DNA of 64,000 nt, taken from positions 1,054,001 to 1,118,000 of the forward strand of contig CP062007.1 in the NCBI GenBank assembly GCA_022749295.1. The letters run 5' to 3'. Both the position numbers and the translations under genes were made by a program. Under the pieces are notes generated by a model. That model did not search any database. It was not told where the DNA came from and saw only the letters and a program-made list of their open reading frames with translations. The DNA comes from Flavobacteriaceae bacterium GSB9. GTDB lineage: Bacteria > Bacteroidota > Bacteroidia > Flavobacteriales > Flavobacteriaceae. Each line of letters begins with the position of its first letter. Positions within the stretch are counted from its first letter, which is position 1. Of the stretch, positions 31,153-40,611 are shown in pieces.

Positions 31153-31767
31153 ATGAAAATATTGGCTATTGGCAAAAATTACGTTGCCAACAAAGATGAA
31201 ATAAGCGCTAACAAAACAGGCAATCAAATTATATTTTCCAAACCTGAAACCAGTCTTGTTAAAAATAACCAAGATGTTGTGTACCCAAGTTTTACAAAAC
31301 AGTTGAATTACGAAGCCGAATTGGTTATTAAAATTGGAAAAAAAGGGAAAAACATTCCATTAAGTGACGCTGCGTCCTATATTTCGGAAATAGCTATTGG
31401 CATTGACTATACGGCTAAAGATGTCTTTAATGCCAGCAGGGAAAACAAAGGCCCCTGGGATTTAGGAAAAGGCTTTGATGGTGCCGCACCAATATCTAAC
31501 TTTTTGCCCATTTCAAATTTTACAGACTTAAGCAATATCAACTTTAATTTGTCTATAAACGGCGAAAAGAAACAGGTTGGCAACACGAGCTTGATGATTT
31601 ATAACTTTAACGATATCATTGCTTTTGTTTCGCAATACATGACTTTAGAACCTGGAGACCTTATCTTTACTGGAACCCCAGCTTCTGGAACCGGTGAAAT
31701 CCATAAAGGTGACCATTTGCAAGCTTCTATTGAAGGAGAGTTGCTTTTGGATTTTAAAATGATATAA
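31153..31767 (+). CDS. Fumarylacetoacetate hydrolase family protein (acylpyruvase/FAHD1-like)
   Basis: 204 residues, the single-domain size of the FAHD1-like branch. Metal ligands fit NYEAELVIKIG (E-x-E) and the Asp in GIDYTAKDVF. Later motifs are GPWDLGKGFDGAAPISNF and LEPGDLIFTGTPASG, both typical of the family. Probable reaction: hydrolysis or decarboxylation of small acylpyruvates or oxaloacetate; the precise substrate is unknown. It precedes the DUF294 gene by 24 bases on the same strand and could share its transcript. It is distinct from the full fumarylacetoacetase at 59877. Confidence 0.85.
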   Translation: MKILAIGKNYVANKDEISANKTGNQIIFSKPETSLVKNNQDVVYPSFTKQLNYEAELVIKIGKKGKNIPLSDAASYISEIAIGIDYTAKDVFNASRENKGPWDLGKGFDGAAPISNFLPISNFTDLSNINFNLSINGEKKQVGNTSLMIYNFNDIIAFVSQYMTLEPGDLIFTGTPASGTGEIHKGDHLQASIEGELLLDFKMI

Positions 31768-31791
31768 TCCAACAGAACAAATCGACCAACA

Positions 31792-33711
31792 ATGAGCAAC
31801 TCTATAGCATATCGCGTTTATGATTTTATAAAAAACTATCCGCCTTTCAACCTTTTACAGAAAGATGATTTACTTAAAATTTCCCAAGAAGTTTCAATAA
31901 TTTATCTCGAAAAGGGCGATGCTGTTTTTACCAAGGGGGACAACTATAGAAGTGTTTTTTATATGGTTAGAAATGGTGCTATAACACTTTACCACACTGC
32001 AGACGACAATGTTCAGCATATTGTTAATATTAGTGATGGCGGCGATGTGTTTGGTGTTAGGCCACTTATTGCTCAAGAAGCCTATAAACTTACTGCAAAG
32101 GCCAACGAAGAGTCTATTGTTTATGCCATACCCATTGATATTTTTAGGGAAGTTAGCTTAGACAATACAGAGGTTTCAAAGTTTTTGATTATGGCTTTTG
32201 CCACCAATGCATTTGACCCTTATACGGCCGAGGAAAACAAAAGAATTTTTGTAGACTATCTACCGAACACCTCACAGGATATTGTTAATTTTCAAACGGC
32301 AAACTATACCAAAAATCCCATTACCTGTAGCCATGAGTCGTCGTTAAAAGAAGCCGCTATAAAAATGAAGAACCATAAAATTGGTTGTATCATTGTGGTT
32401 GACGAAAGTAATAAACCTGTCGGTATTATTACAAACAGCGATATTAAAAACAAAATAGCGACGGGCATGTTTCCTATTGAAACCTGTGTAAGCAAAATTA
32501 TGAGCGCACCGGTGATTACTTGCCAAAAGGACCTTACCGTAGCCGAAGGTCAATTAAAAATGATTCAATATAATATTGGGCATTTATGCATTACTAAAGA
32601 TGGTACAGAAAACTCTAAACTTGTGGGCGTATTAACGCATCATGATGTTTTGGCTACTTTGGGGAATAACCCAACCGTTATTTTAAAAGAAATTAAACGT
32701 GTTAAACGCACAAAAAAGCTAAGAGCTGCCAGAATTAAAGCCAATCATTTATTAAAAAGCTATTTAGAACAAAATATTCCGTTGGGGCATATTTCAAAAA
32801 TTATTTCACAGATAAACGATGCCGTAACCGTTCGTGCCATAGAAATTGCATTAAAAAAGATGCCTACCAAACCGCCGGTTAAGTTCTCTTGGATTGCGCT
32901 GGGCAGTCAGGGCCGTAAAGAGCAGTTATTATTTACCGACCAAGATAATGCCATCATTTTTGAAGACGTACCCGAAAACCAATACCAAGAAACCCAAGCC
33001 TATTTTTTAGAATTAGGCAAATTGGTTAGCAAATCCCTAAACAAAATAGGGTTTGAATATTGCGAAGCAGATATGATGGCCAGTAATCCAGATTGGTGCA
33101 AAAGCATTACCGAATGGAAAGCTCAATTTAACGACTGGATTTTAAATACTGACGACAAAGCTATTTTGTTATCTTCCATATTTTTCGACTTCAACCATAT
33201 TTATGGAAAAAAAGCCTTGGTTACCGAGCTATCGGACTCTATTTATAAAACCTTGGGGCAAACCTCAATATTTTTTAAGTTTTTAGGTCGAGACGCTCTA
33301 AAAAACCCACCGCCATTAGGATTTTTCAAGCAATTTGCTGTTGAAAAGGACAACGAACAAAAAGATCTTTTCAATATTAAAAACAGGGCCATTATGCCTC
33401 TGGTTGATGCTGCCAGGCTGCTCATTTTACAAAAACAGATAAAGGGTGTTAATAATACTGCAGACCGCTTTGAAAAATTGGCCGATTTAGATCCAAGTAA
33501 CAAAGAACTCTATCATTCCTGTGCGTATTCATTCAAGGCGCTGTCCAAATTTAAAACCAAACAAGGACTTTTACATAACAACACAGGTAAATTTATAGAA
33601 ATTGAAACCCTTACCAAAGAAGAACAACTTAAGCTGCGTCGTTGCTTTAAACCCATACATGAGATTCAGGAAGTGCTAAAAGTTAGGTTTGATTTAAAAA
33701 ACTTTGTTTAA
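31792..33711 (+). CDS. cNMP-binding, CBS and DUF294 nucleotidyltransferase signalling protein
   Basis: 639 residues, cytoplasmic. Order: cyclic-nucleotide-binding fold (about 12-135: YLEKGDAVFTKGDNYRSVFYMVRNG), two CBS repeats (about 170-295), then a DUF294 nucleotidyltransferase-like domain with GSQGRKEQ (371-378) and TDQDN (Asp383, Asp385), related to the GlnD uridylyltransferase core, and the DUF294 C-terminal helices. In many bacteria this gene stands with an exonuclease-like gene, an acetate-type symporter and acs, as here. A sensory or modifying role in acetate or carbon supply is inferred; no target is known to me. The next gene starts 4 bases after its stop. Confidence 0.88.
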   Translation: MSNSIAYRVYDFIKNYPPFNLLQKDDLLKISQEVSIIYLEKGDAVFTKGDNYRSVFYMVRNGAITLYHTADDNVQHIVNISDGGDVFGVRPLIAQEAYKLTAKANEESIVYAIPIDIFREVSLDNTEVSKFLIMAFATNAFDPYTAEENKRIFVDYLPNTSQDIVNFQTANYTKNPITCSHESSLKEAAIKMKNHKIGCIIVVDESNKPVGIITNSDIKNKIATGMFPIETCVSKIMSAPVITCQKDLTVAEGQLKMIQYNIGHLCITKDGTENSKLVGVLTHHDVLATLGNNPTVILKEIKRVKRTKKLRAARIKANHLLKSYLEQNIPLGHISKIISQINDAVTVRAIEIALKKMPTKPPVKFSWIALGSQGRKEQLLFTDQDNAIIFEDVPENQYQETQAYFLELGKLVSKSLNKIGFEYCEADMMASNPDWCKSITEWKAQFNDWILNTDDKAILLSSIFFDFNHIYGKKALVTELSDSIYKTLGQTSIFFKFLGRDALKNPPPLGFFKQFAVEKDNEQKDLFNIKNRAIMPLVDAARLLILQKQIKGVNNTADRFEKLADLDPSNKELYHSCAYSFKALSKFKTKQGLLHNNTGKFIEIETLTKEEQLKLRRCFKPIHEIQEVLKVRFDLKNFV

Positions 33712-33714
33712 AGC

Positions 33715-34386
33715 ATGAAGTTCAAATGGCCATTTAAAAAACAGAAAAAGAATCTTCCTGATTTTTGGTTAGATTATATTTCCTTATTTAAAAAGAAAAA
33801 GAAGAAAAAATCTGAAATTCAAAATACAAGATTCGTTGCTTTTGATACAGAGACTACGGGTTTTGATAAAAAAGAAGATCGCGTATTATCAATCGGTGCC
33901 GTAGCTTTAACAGGAAAAACAATTCCTGTAAACGATACATTGGAAGTTTATTTAAAGCAAGATGTATTTAAACCAGAAACCGTAAAAATACACGGTATTA
34001 TAAAGACGGGAACTGAAAAAAAAATAACTGAACTTGAAGCTATAAAAATTTTCCTAGATTATGTTAAAGATGCCGTTTTAATTGCCCATCATGCCAGTTT
34101 TGACAGAGATATGATTAACAATATGCTCGCTAGGCATGGCCTAGGCAAACTAAAAAATAGATTTATCGATACGGGTGTGCTCTACAAAAAATCGCTGCAC
34201 ATCATTTACAAAGACCACACAAGGCCATACACCTTAGATTATTTATGCAAAGAATTAAATGTACAGCCTATTGATAGGCACACCGCCACGGGCGATGCGC
34301 TTATCACGGCTCTTGTATTTTTAAAATTATTGACCCGTTTAGATAAAAGAAAACACCTAAATTGGGGGTATTTATTGAATAAGTAA
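33715..34386 (+). CDS. DnaQ-like 3'-5' exonuclease (DEDDh)
   Basis: 223 residues. A very basic N terminus (FKKKKKKKSEIQ) precedes the Exo I motif FVAFDTETTGFD (Asp44, Glu46). Exo II lies in LIAHHASFDRDMI and Exo III in HTATGDALIT, so the DEDDh residues are all present. It resembles the epsilon subunit of DNA polymerase III, but its constant pairing with the DUF294 protein next to acs suggests a separate regulatory or nucleic-acid role. Its stop is only 8 bases from the end of the convergent acs gene. Confidence 0.87.
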   Translation: MKFKWPFKKQKKNLPDFWLDYISLFKKKKKKKSEIQNTRFVAFDTETTGFDKKEDRVLSIGAVALTGKTIPVNDTLEVYLKQDVFKPETVKIHGIIKTGTEKKITELEAIKIFLDYVKDAVLIAHHASFDRDMINNMLARHGLGKLKNRFIDTGVLYKKSLHIIYKDHTRPYTLDYLCKELNVQPIDRHTATGDALITALVFLKLLTRLDKRKHLNWGYLLNK

Positions 34387-34394
34387 AATAAAAA

Positions 34395-36302
34395 TTATAA
34401 CGATTTATCCATGATATCTTGTACAACTTCTGGATTTAAAAGTGTACTGGTATCGCCCAAATTACTGGTATCCTTACTAGCTATTTTACGTAAAATACGA
34501 CGCATAATTTTACCGGAGCGTGTTTTAGGTAAACCTTGTGTAAACTGGATTTTATCCAACTTAGCTATAGGCCCTATACGATCTGAAATCAATTGATTAA
34601 TCTCTTTACGTAGGTTACCATGGTCTCTAGATTCCCCTGTATCTTTAAGAGTTATGTAGCCATATAAGGCACTTCCCTTAACCTCATGAGGAAAACCTAC
34701 AATTGCTGATTCAGCCACTGCTGGGTGTTCGTTAATAGCATCTTCTATTGGTGCCGTACCTAAATTATGGCCAGAAACAATAATAACATCATCTACACGT
34801 CCTGTTATTCTGTAATAGCCCACTTCGTCGCGCATAGCACCATCACCAGTGAAATATTTATTCTCGTAAGCAGAAAAATAGGTGTCTTTGTAGCGCTCAT
34901 GGTTGCCCCAAATGGTGCGCGCTATTGATGGCCAAGGGAATTTAATGCACAAGCGGCCTTCTACTTGATTACCTTTAAGTTCTTGCCCACTTTCATCCAA
35001 CAATGCTGGCTGAATGCCGATAAACGGCAATGTAGCGTAAGTTGGTTTTGTTGGCGTTACAAACGGTATAGGCGAAATCATAATACCACCTGTTTCGGTT
35101 TGCCACCATGAATCTACAATCGGACTTCTATTTTTGCCCACTACATCGTTATACCAGTGCCAAGCTTCTTCATTTATAGGTTCCCCTACACTGCCCAGTA
35201 CTTTTAAGGATGAAATATCATATTTTTCAACCAACTCTACACCATGCTTCGCCAAAGCTCGAATAGCAGTGGGTGCCGTATAAAATTGATTGACTTTGTG
35301 CTTTTCAACAATTTCCCAGAACCGCCCAAAATCAGGATAACTGGGTACGCCTTCAAACATTACCGAGGTGGCGCCATTGGCCAATGGCCCGTAAACAATA
35401 TAGCTATGGCCTGTAATCCACCCAATATCTGCAGTACACCAGTACACATCGTTCTCGCGATACTGAAATACGTTTTTAAATGTATAAGCCGTGTAAACCA
35501 TATATCCGGCAGTAGTATGCACCATCCCTTTGGGCTTACCCGTTGAACCTGAAGTATAAAGAATGAACAGTGGGTCTTCAGCATTCATAACTTCTGGCTT
35601 ACAATCATCTGAAGCCTCATCCAGCAAGGGCTGCAGCCATAAATCGCGCCCTTCCTTCATTGAAATATCAGACTGGATGCGTTTAGCCACCAATACCGAT
35701 TTTACACCCGGACATTGCTCTAAAGCCTCATCAACAATACCTTTTAAGTCGATTGTTTTGGAACCTCTGTAAGATCCATCTGACGTAATAACCATTTTAC
35801 AATCGCAATCGTTTATGCGGGTCGCTAATGCTTTAGATGAAAAACCAGCAAAAACAACGGAGTGTATAGCCCCTATTCGAGCACAAGCCAATACAGAAAT
35901 GGCCAACTCAGGAATCATGGGCACGTAAATACAAACACGGTCGCCCTTTTTAACGCCCTGAGCCTTTAAAACATTAGCAAATTTATTAACACGCTTATAT
36001 AATTCGTTATAAGTAATATGTTCTGAAGGTTCTTCTGGACTGTTGGGCTCAAACAAAATAGCCGTTTTATCTCCTCGTGTGGACAGATGCCTATCAATAC
36101 AATTTTCGGTGATATTCAGTTGGGCTCCCTCAAACCATTTTATTTCGGGTTTATTAAAATCCCATGTTAAAACTTTATCCCATTTTTTTCGCCACATAAA
36201 GTGTTCTTCGGCGACTTCTTCCCAAAAATTTTCAGGTTCTCTTATAGACTTTCGATAAACTTGATAATATTCTTCTAAATGTTTTATGTGATAATTACTC
36301 AT
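34395..36302 (-). CDS. acs: Acetyl-CoA synthetase
   Basis: 635 residues, normal length. The P-loop-like AMP-binding motif is YTSGSTGKPKGMVHTTAGYM. Other signatures are WWQTETGG, YFTGDGAMRDEVGYYRITGRVDDVI and the C-terminal KTRSGKIMRRILRKI with Lys598, the lysine that acetylation silences in relatives. It activates acetate to acetyl-CoA using ATP, in the cytoplasm. It lies downstream of the symporter pair on the same strand with a gap of 111 bases, which holds no perfect -7 element. Confidence 0.95.
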   Translation of the reverse strand: MSNYHIKHLEEYYQVYRKSIREPENFWEEVAEEHFMWRKKWDKVLTWDFNKPEIKWFEGAQLNITENCIDRHLSTRGDKTAILFEPNSPEEPSEHITYNELYKRVNKFANVLKAQGVKKGDRVCIYVPMIPELAISVLACARIGAIHSVVFAGFSSKALATRINDCDCKMVITSDGSYRGSKTIDLKGIVDEALEQCPGVKSVLVAKRIQSDISMKEGRDLWLQPLLDEASDDCKPEVMNAEDPLFILYTSGSTGKPKGMVHTTAGYMVYTAYTFKNVFQYRENDVYWCTADIGWITGHSYIVYGPLANGATSVMFEGVPSYPDFGRFWEIVEKHKVNQFYTAPTAIRALAKHGVELVEKYDISSLKVLGSVGEPINEEAWHWYNDVVGKNRSPIVDSWWQTETGGIMISPIPFVTPTKPTYATLPFIGIQPALLDESGQELKGNQVEGRLCIKFPWPSIARTIWGNHERYKDTYFSAYENKYFTGDGAMRDEVGYYRITGRVDDVIIVSGHNLGTAPIEDAINEHPAVAESAIVGFPHEVKGSALYGYITLKDTGESRDHGNLRKEINQLISDRIGPIAKLDKIQFTQGLPKTRSGKIMRRILRKIASKDTSNLGDTSTLLNPEVVQDIMDKSL

Positions 36303-36413
36303 TCTTGTATAATTTTAAACAACCTAAAATAAAGCACTCTAAATTATAGGTTTTATAAATTTAATTCAAAGTTTTTTTAATGGTTACTCAATGGTTAAAC
36401 AGCTTCTTGCTAA

Positions 36414-38207
36414 TTAATGATGCGTTGCCTCTCCTGCTCCACTTGGTATTCTAATATTTTCAACAATTTCTTGTACATCTTCTGGTGGATCTGGAGTAAA
36501 CTGCATAATGACAATAGAAACCACAAAATTTAGCACCATAGCAACGGTTCCGAAGCCTTCTGGCGAAATGCCAAACCACCATTCGCTTTCGTCGGGCACC
36601 GCATCATCAAACCAGCCCAATCTAAATTTCACCATATAAAGAAGCATTGTTATTACACCAACCACCATACCCGCAATAGCACCTTCTTTGTTCATTTTTT
36701 TATAAAAAATTCCTAAAATAATTGCTGGAAAAAATGAAGCGGCAGCTAAACCAAAGGCCAAGGCTACCACAGCGGCAACGAACCCTGGAGGATTTATACC
36801 AAAATATCCAGCAACAATTACTGCTACTACCGACGAAAGTCGCGCCGCTATTAATTCGCCTTTATCAGAAATATTGGGATTGATCATTTTTTTAATCAGG
36901 TCGTGAGATACGGAAGATGAAATAACCAACAACAAACCTGCTGCCGTTGAAAGCGCTGCCGCCAAACAACCTGCGGCTACAAGTGCTATAACCCAATTAG
37001 GTAAATTGGCAATTTCTGGGTTTGCCAACACCATAATATCACGATCTACATACAACTCATTGGCATTATCTGAAGCATTTGAAATTAAACGTTCGCCATG
37101 CACACCAACTTCACCAGTAAATTCTGGAGATTTAGAAGAAAGTGCAGGACCGCCATCTAATTTAGGACCTAAATACTGTACTTTTCCATCGTGATTTTTG
37201 TCGGTCCAAGCGATTAAGCCTAAGTCTTCCCAAGTATTAAACCAATTTGGCAATTGTTTGTACTCCGTTTGGTTAACGGTTTCCATTAAATTAAGCTTAG
37301 CAAAAGCCGCAACAGCCGGTGCCGTGATATATAAAAGAGCGATAAACAATAAAGCATAACCCGCCGATTTTCTTGCATCCTTTACTCGTTTTACGGTAAA
37401 AAACCTAACGATAACATGGGGTAACCCTGCAGTTCCTACCATTAAAGCTAAGGTTATTGCGAAAACGTCAATCATACTTTTAGAACCATCTGTGTAGGCG
37501 TTAAAACCTAGCTCTTGACTTAATCCATCAAGCTTATCCAACATATAGGTTCCCGAACCATCGGCCAGAGTATCACCCATGCCCAACATTGGCAAAGGAT
37601 TATTGGTCATTTGAATAGAAATGAAAATAGCGGGTACAAGAAATGCAAAAATCAGAACACAATATTGCGCCACTTGCGTATAGGTTATTCCTTTCATACC
37701 TCCCATGACAGCGTAAAATAATACGATAATCATTCCAATCATTACCCCTGTATTGATATCGACTTCAAGAAAACGGGAAAACACCACACCTACACCGCGC
37801 ATTTGTCCGGCTATATAGGTAAACGACACGATTAAAGCACAGAAAACTGCAACACTTCGGGCCGTATTGGAATAATAGCGGTCACCAATAAAATCGGGAA
37901 CCGTGAACTTTCCAAATTTCCGCAAATAAGGCGCAAGCAATAATGCCAGCAACACATAACCGCCTGTCCAGCCCATAAGAAAAACAGAGCCGTCGTAGCC
38001 TAAAAATGAAATGATACCGGCCATGGATATAAACGAAGCGGCCGACATCCAATCTGCCGCTGTGGCCATTCCGTTCGCAATTGGAGAAACCCCGCCTCCG
38101 GCAACGTAAAATTCTTTTGTCGATCCCGCTCTGGACCAAATCGCTATTCCAATGTAAAGTGCAAATGTTACTCCAACAAATATATAAGTTAAATATTGTG
38201 CATCCAT
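36414..38207 (-). CDS. Sodium:solute symporter (VC2705-type, acetate/monocarboxylate carrier)
   Basis: 597 residues with about thirteen membrane segments, SSS family. It starts MDAQYLTYIFVGVTFALYIGIAIWSRAGSTKEFYVAGGG, followed by NGMATAADWMSAASFISMAG, the classic sodium/substrate region. A long loop near residues 330-410 is typical of the VC2705 branch that works with a DUF4212 small subunit. With acs next door, acetate or a similar short acid is the likely substrate. It begins 6 bases after the DUF4212 gene, so the two subunits are co-made. Confidence 0.9.
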   Translation of the reverse strand: MDAQYLTYIFVGVTFALYIGIAIWSRAGSTKEFYVAGGGVSPIANGMATAADWMSAASFISMAGIISFLGYDGSVFLMGWTGGYVLLALLLAPYLRKFGKFTVPDFIGDRYYSNTARSVAVFCALIVSFTYIAGQMRGVGVVFSRFLEVDINTGVMIGMIIVLFYAVMGGMKGITYTQVAQYCVLIFAFLVPAIFISIQMTNNPLPMLGMGDTLADGSGTYMLDKLDGLSQELGFNAYTDGSKSMIDVFAITLALMVGTAGLPHVIVRFFTVKRVKDARKSAGYALLFIALLYITAPAVAAFAKLNLMETVNQTEYKQLPNWFNTWEDLGLIAWTDKNHDGKVQYLGPKLDGGPALSSKSPEFTGEVGVHGERLISNASDNANELYVDRDIMVLANPEIANLPNWVIALVAAGCLAAALSTAAGLLLVISSSVSHDLIKKMINPNISDKGELIAARLSSVVAVIVAGYFGINPPGFVAAVVALAFGLAAASFFPAIILGIFYKKMNKEGAIAGMVVGVITMLLYMVKFRLGWFDDAVPDESEWWFGISPEGFGTVAMVLNFVVSIVIMQFTPDPPEDVQEIVENIRIPSGAGEATHH

Positions 38208-38213
38208 AATCTA

Positions 38214-38468
38214 TTAGTTATCAAATCCGTATTTTTTATCCAGTTTATTCATTAATCTTACGTATACAAAAATTAGTATTACGAATACGTAAATTGCTCC
38301 CTGTTGCGCGAACCAAAATCCTAGTTTAAAGCCGCCTAGTTTTATTTCGTTTAAGGCATCTTTTAATAAAATTCCGGCCACAAAAGACACGAGGAACCAA
38401 ATTGATAAAAGGATAAATAAATACCTAAGGTTTTCTTTCCAATAGGCCTTTGCATTGTTTTTAGTCAT
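38214..38468 (-). CDS. DUF4212 small subunit of the sodium:solute symporter
   Basis: 84 residues with two membrane helices (about 13-32 and 50-65) and the family core YWKENLRYLFILLSIWFLVSF and GFKLGFWFAQQGAIYVFVILIFVYVRLM. It is always found with VC2705-type symporters, as here. The exact task in transport is not established. First gene of the minus-strand symporter-acs group. Confidence 0.92.
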   Translation of the reverse strand: MTKNNAKAYWKENLRYLFILLSIWFLVSFVAGILLKDALNEIKLGGFKLGFWFAQQGAIYVFVILIFVYVRLMNKLDKKYGFDN

Positions 38469-39056
38469 TTTAGTTTAGTTTAGTTGATATTTAATTGGTT
38501 GTTTTTTTAAGTATTAATTTAGATGTTTCCATTTAGATTTTTCATGCATGTACCTGGCTTCTTACACCAAGCATCAATATTACTTAAATTGCTACTTGCT
38601 TGAGACTGGGTCATTATGACAAATAATTCCTTGAAAAATTAAAAACTTCAACAAAAACTCGGTGTTAAAATGCTAATATAACATTTAGATTGTTAAAATC
38701 AATCGCTATTGATTATTTATCCCCAGCACATGTATTTACTAAAACTAATATTTAGAAGTCGTGCTTAGGAAGACAATACCCATGAATCATATAATTTCCC
38801 TACTGTTTTAGTCATCATACTTTCCGCACAGTACATCAATGCCATGCACAAAATATAAAAATGGAAAAACTTAATTGATACCAAAAGATACAAGCCACCT
38901 CCTATCAGGAAAGCCACCAATGGTATAAACCAGAAAAAATCTGAAAAATTTTTATTGATTCGTCATTAAACGTTATTTAAGATGTAAAAACATGGCTTTG
39001 AACGCAGTCGGTTTTCGCAATTAAAAGTATATTTATCGCATAAATTCCAAACCCTT
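38469..39056. other. Long intergenic region between DUF4212 and the acyltransferase-like gene
   Basis: 588 AT-rich bases that must carry the promoter of the symporter group, though I find no perfect -7 element. On the minus strand, 38765-38920 is open for 51 codons from a TTG and encodes a hydrophobic peptide (FLIGGGLYLLVSIKFFHFYILCMALMYCAES). It has no ATG at its start and continues upstream without a start for another 16 codons to a stop, so it may be a gene remnant. Confidence 0.35.
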
Positions 39057-40145
39057 TTGCCAACCAATCGCTTATACTTTATTGATGCCGTTAGAGCTTT
39101 TGCCATTTTAATGATGCTGCAAGGTCATTTTATTGATACTTTGTTAGCTCCCATTTTTAGAGACCATAGTTACACGGCTTATAATGTCTGGTCTTACTTT
39201 AGAGGTATTACAGCGCCTACCTTTTTTACAATTTCTGGGTTAGTTTTCACTTATTTACTCTTACGAGCATACCGTAAAGGAGACGATAAAACCAGAATAA
39301 AAAAAGGACTTTACCGAGGCTTATTTTTAATAGTAATTGGTTACAGCTTAAGAATTAATGTTTTCAGTTGGCTTAGCGGGTATTTCAATTCATATTTTTT
39401 GGTAATTGATGTACTGCAATGCATTGGTCTTTCGTTAATTTTATTGGTATGCCTGCACATCCTATTAAAAAAGCACAGCTATATTTTTTCTGTTATTTTG
39501 TTTTCAATAGGCAGTATTTGCTTTGTAACCGAACCACTTTACAGAGATTTAAACTTAGAAACTGTCCCAAAGCTTATTGCTAATTACATGACCAAGTCAA
39601 ATGGTTCCGTTTTCACCATTTTTCCTTGGTTTGGCTACTCGGCCTTGGGCGCTTTTATATCTACTATTTTTTTTAGGCATGTGCACCGAAAGCGTTTTAA
39701 GATAATAACAATGGCATCATTCTTAATAGTTGGTTATATTTTAATATATTATTCGTCATGGTTACTAACAAAGCTTTACAACCTAACAGATATTTTACTT
39801 TTTAAACAAAGTGCCGACTACAATTATCTCTTCACAAGATTGGGCAATGTTCTTATTTTATTTGGTATTTTTTATGCTGTCGAGCAATTTTTAAAAAAAT
39901 CTATTATTGTTAAAATTGGCGAAAAAACACTGTCTATTTACGTTATTCATTTTATTCTGTTGTACGGAAGCTTTACAGGTTATGGATTAAAGCGCTTTCT
40001 AAACAAATCGTTAAATCCAACTGAGGCCATTTTAGGTGCCATTCTATTTATGATTGTGGTATGCATTATTGCATTCCATTATGCCAAAACAAATGCGTTT
40101 GTGTATAACCTAACTAGAAAAGCAATTGATAGGTTTAAAAACTGA
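39057..40145 (+). CDS. DUF1624/heparan-alpha-glucosaminide N-acetyltransferase-like membrane protein
   Basis: 362 residues, about ten membrane helices. It begins with RLYFIDAVRAFAILMMLQGHFIDTLL, the family pattern (ID.xRG.AI..M...H) in which the conserved His is thought to take part in acyl transfer. Another family-like stretch is YFRGITAPTFFTISGLVF. The start codon is TTG at 39057; no in-frame ATG lies near upstream and the next Met falls inside the conserved motif. Acetyl transfer across the inner membrane is the known reaction of the eukaryotic relative; the bacterial substrate is unknown. It stands alone. Confidence 0.75.
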   Translation: MPTNRLYFIDAVRAFAILMMLQGHFIDTLLAPIFRDHSYTAYNVWSYFRGITAPTFFTISGLVFTYLLLRAYRKGDDKTRIKKGLYRGLFLIVIGYSLRINVFSWLSGYFNSYFLVIDVLQCIGLSLILLVCLHILLKKHSYIFSVILFSIGSICFVTEPLYRDLNLETVPKLIANYMTKSNGSVFTIFPWFGYSALGAFISTIFFRHVHRKRFKIITMASFLIVGYILIYYSSWLLTKLYNLTDILLFKQSADYNYLFTRLGNVLILFGIFYAVEQFLKKSIIVKIGEKTLSIYVIHFILLYGSFTGYGLKRFLNKSLNPTEAILGAILFMIVVCIIAFHYAKTNAFVYNLTRKAIDRFKN

Positions 40146-40611
40146 ATAAAAATCATCCGTATCCCAAAAGATATAACAACATAAATAGAAAAAGTTTTTT
40201 TCATCCAGTAGTTTATAGGTTTACCAATAAACTTCTCATTTTCTAGCTTATAATACGCTACATTAATACGCTTCATTTAAAATTAAAACAACCATTATTT
40301 ATATTAACCCTAAATAGGTATCATTCACCTTAACTACACTTAGATATCCTAAATATCAATTTTAACACAATAAAACCTACAAAAAATAACATAAATACGT
40401 ATTTCATCTAAAATATTAGCTTTTAAACGTATTTTATTGTAGTTTTGGGTTTGTTAAAAAAAGAAACACTGAAGTTCAAAAAATAAAAGATGAGCCTAAA
40501 ACATGTTTAACTAAAATTGAAGCCATTTTTTTATCGAACTAGGTAGAAAAAAGTTTTTGTTTTGAAAACTGCCCTAAATCAAAGTTTGAACTCATAAAGC
40601 TAATAATCTCC
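40146..40611. other. Intergenic region and leader of the giant adhesin gene
   Basis: 466 AT-rich bases. A perfect TAnnTTTG element (TAGTTTTG) lies at 40440-40447 but has no TTG at the usual distance. If used, it leaves an untranslated leader of about 160 bases. I see no coding frame. Confidence 0.4.
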
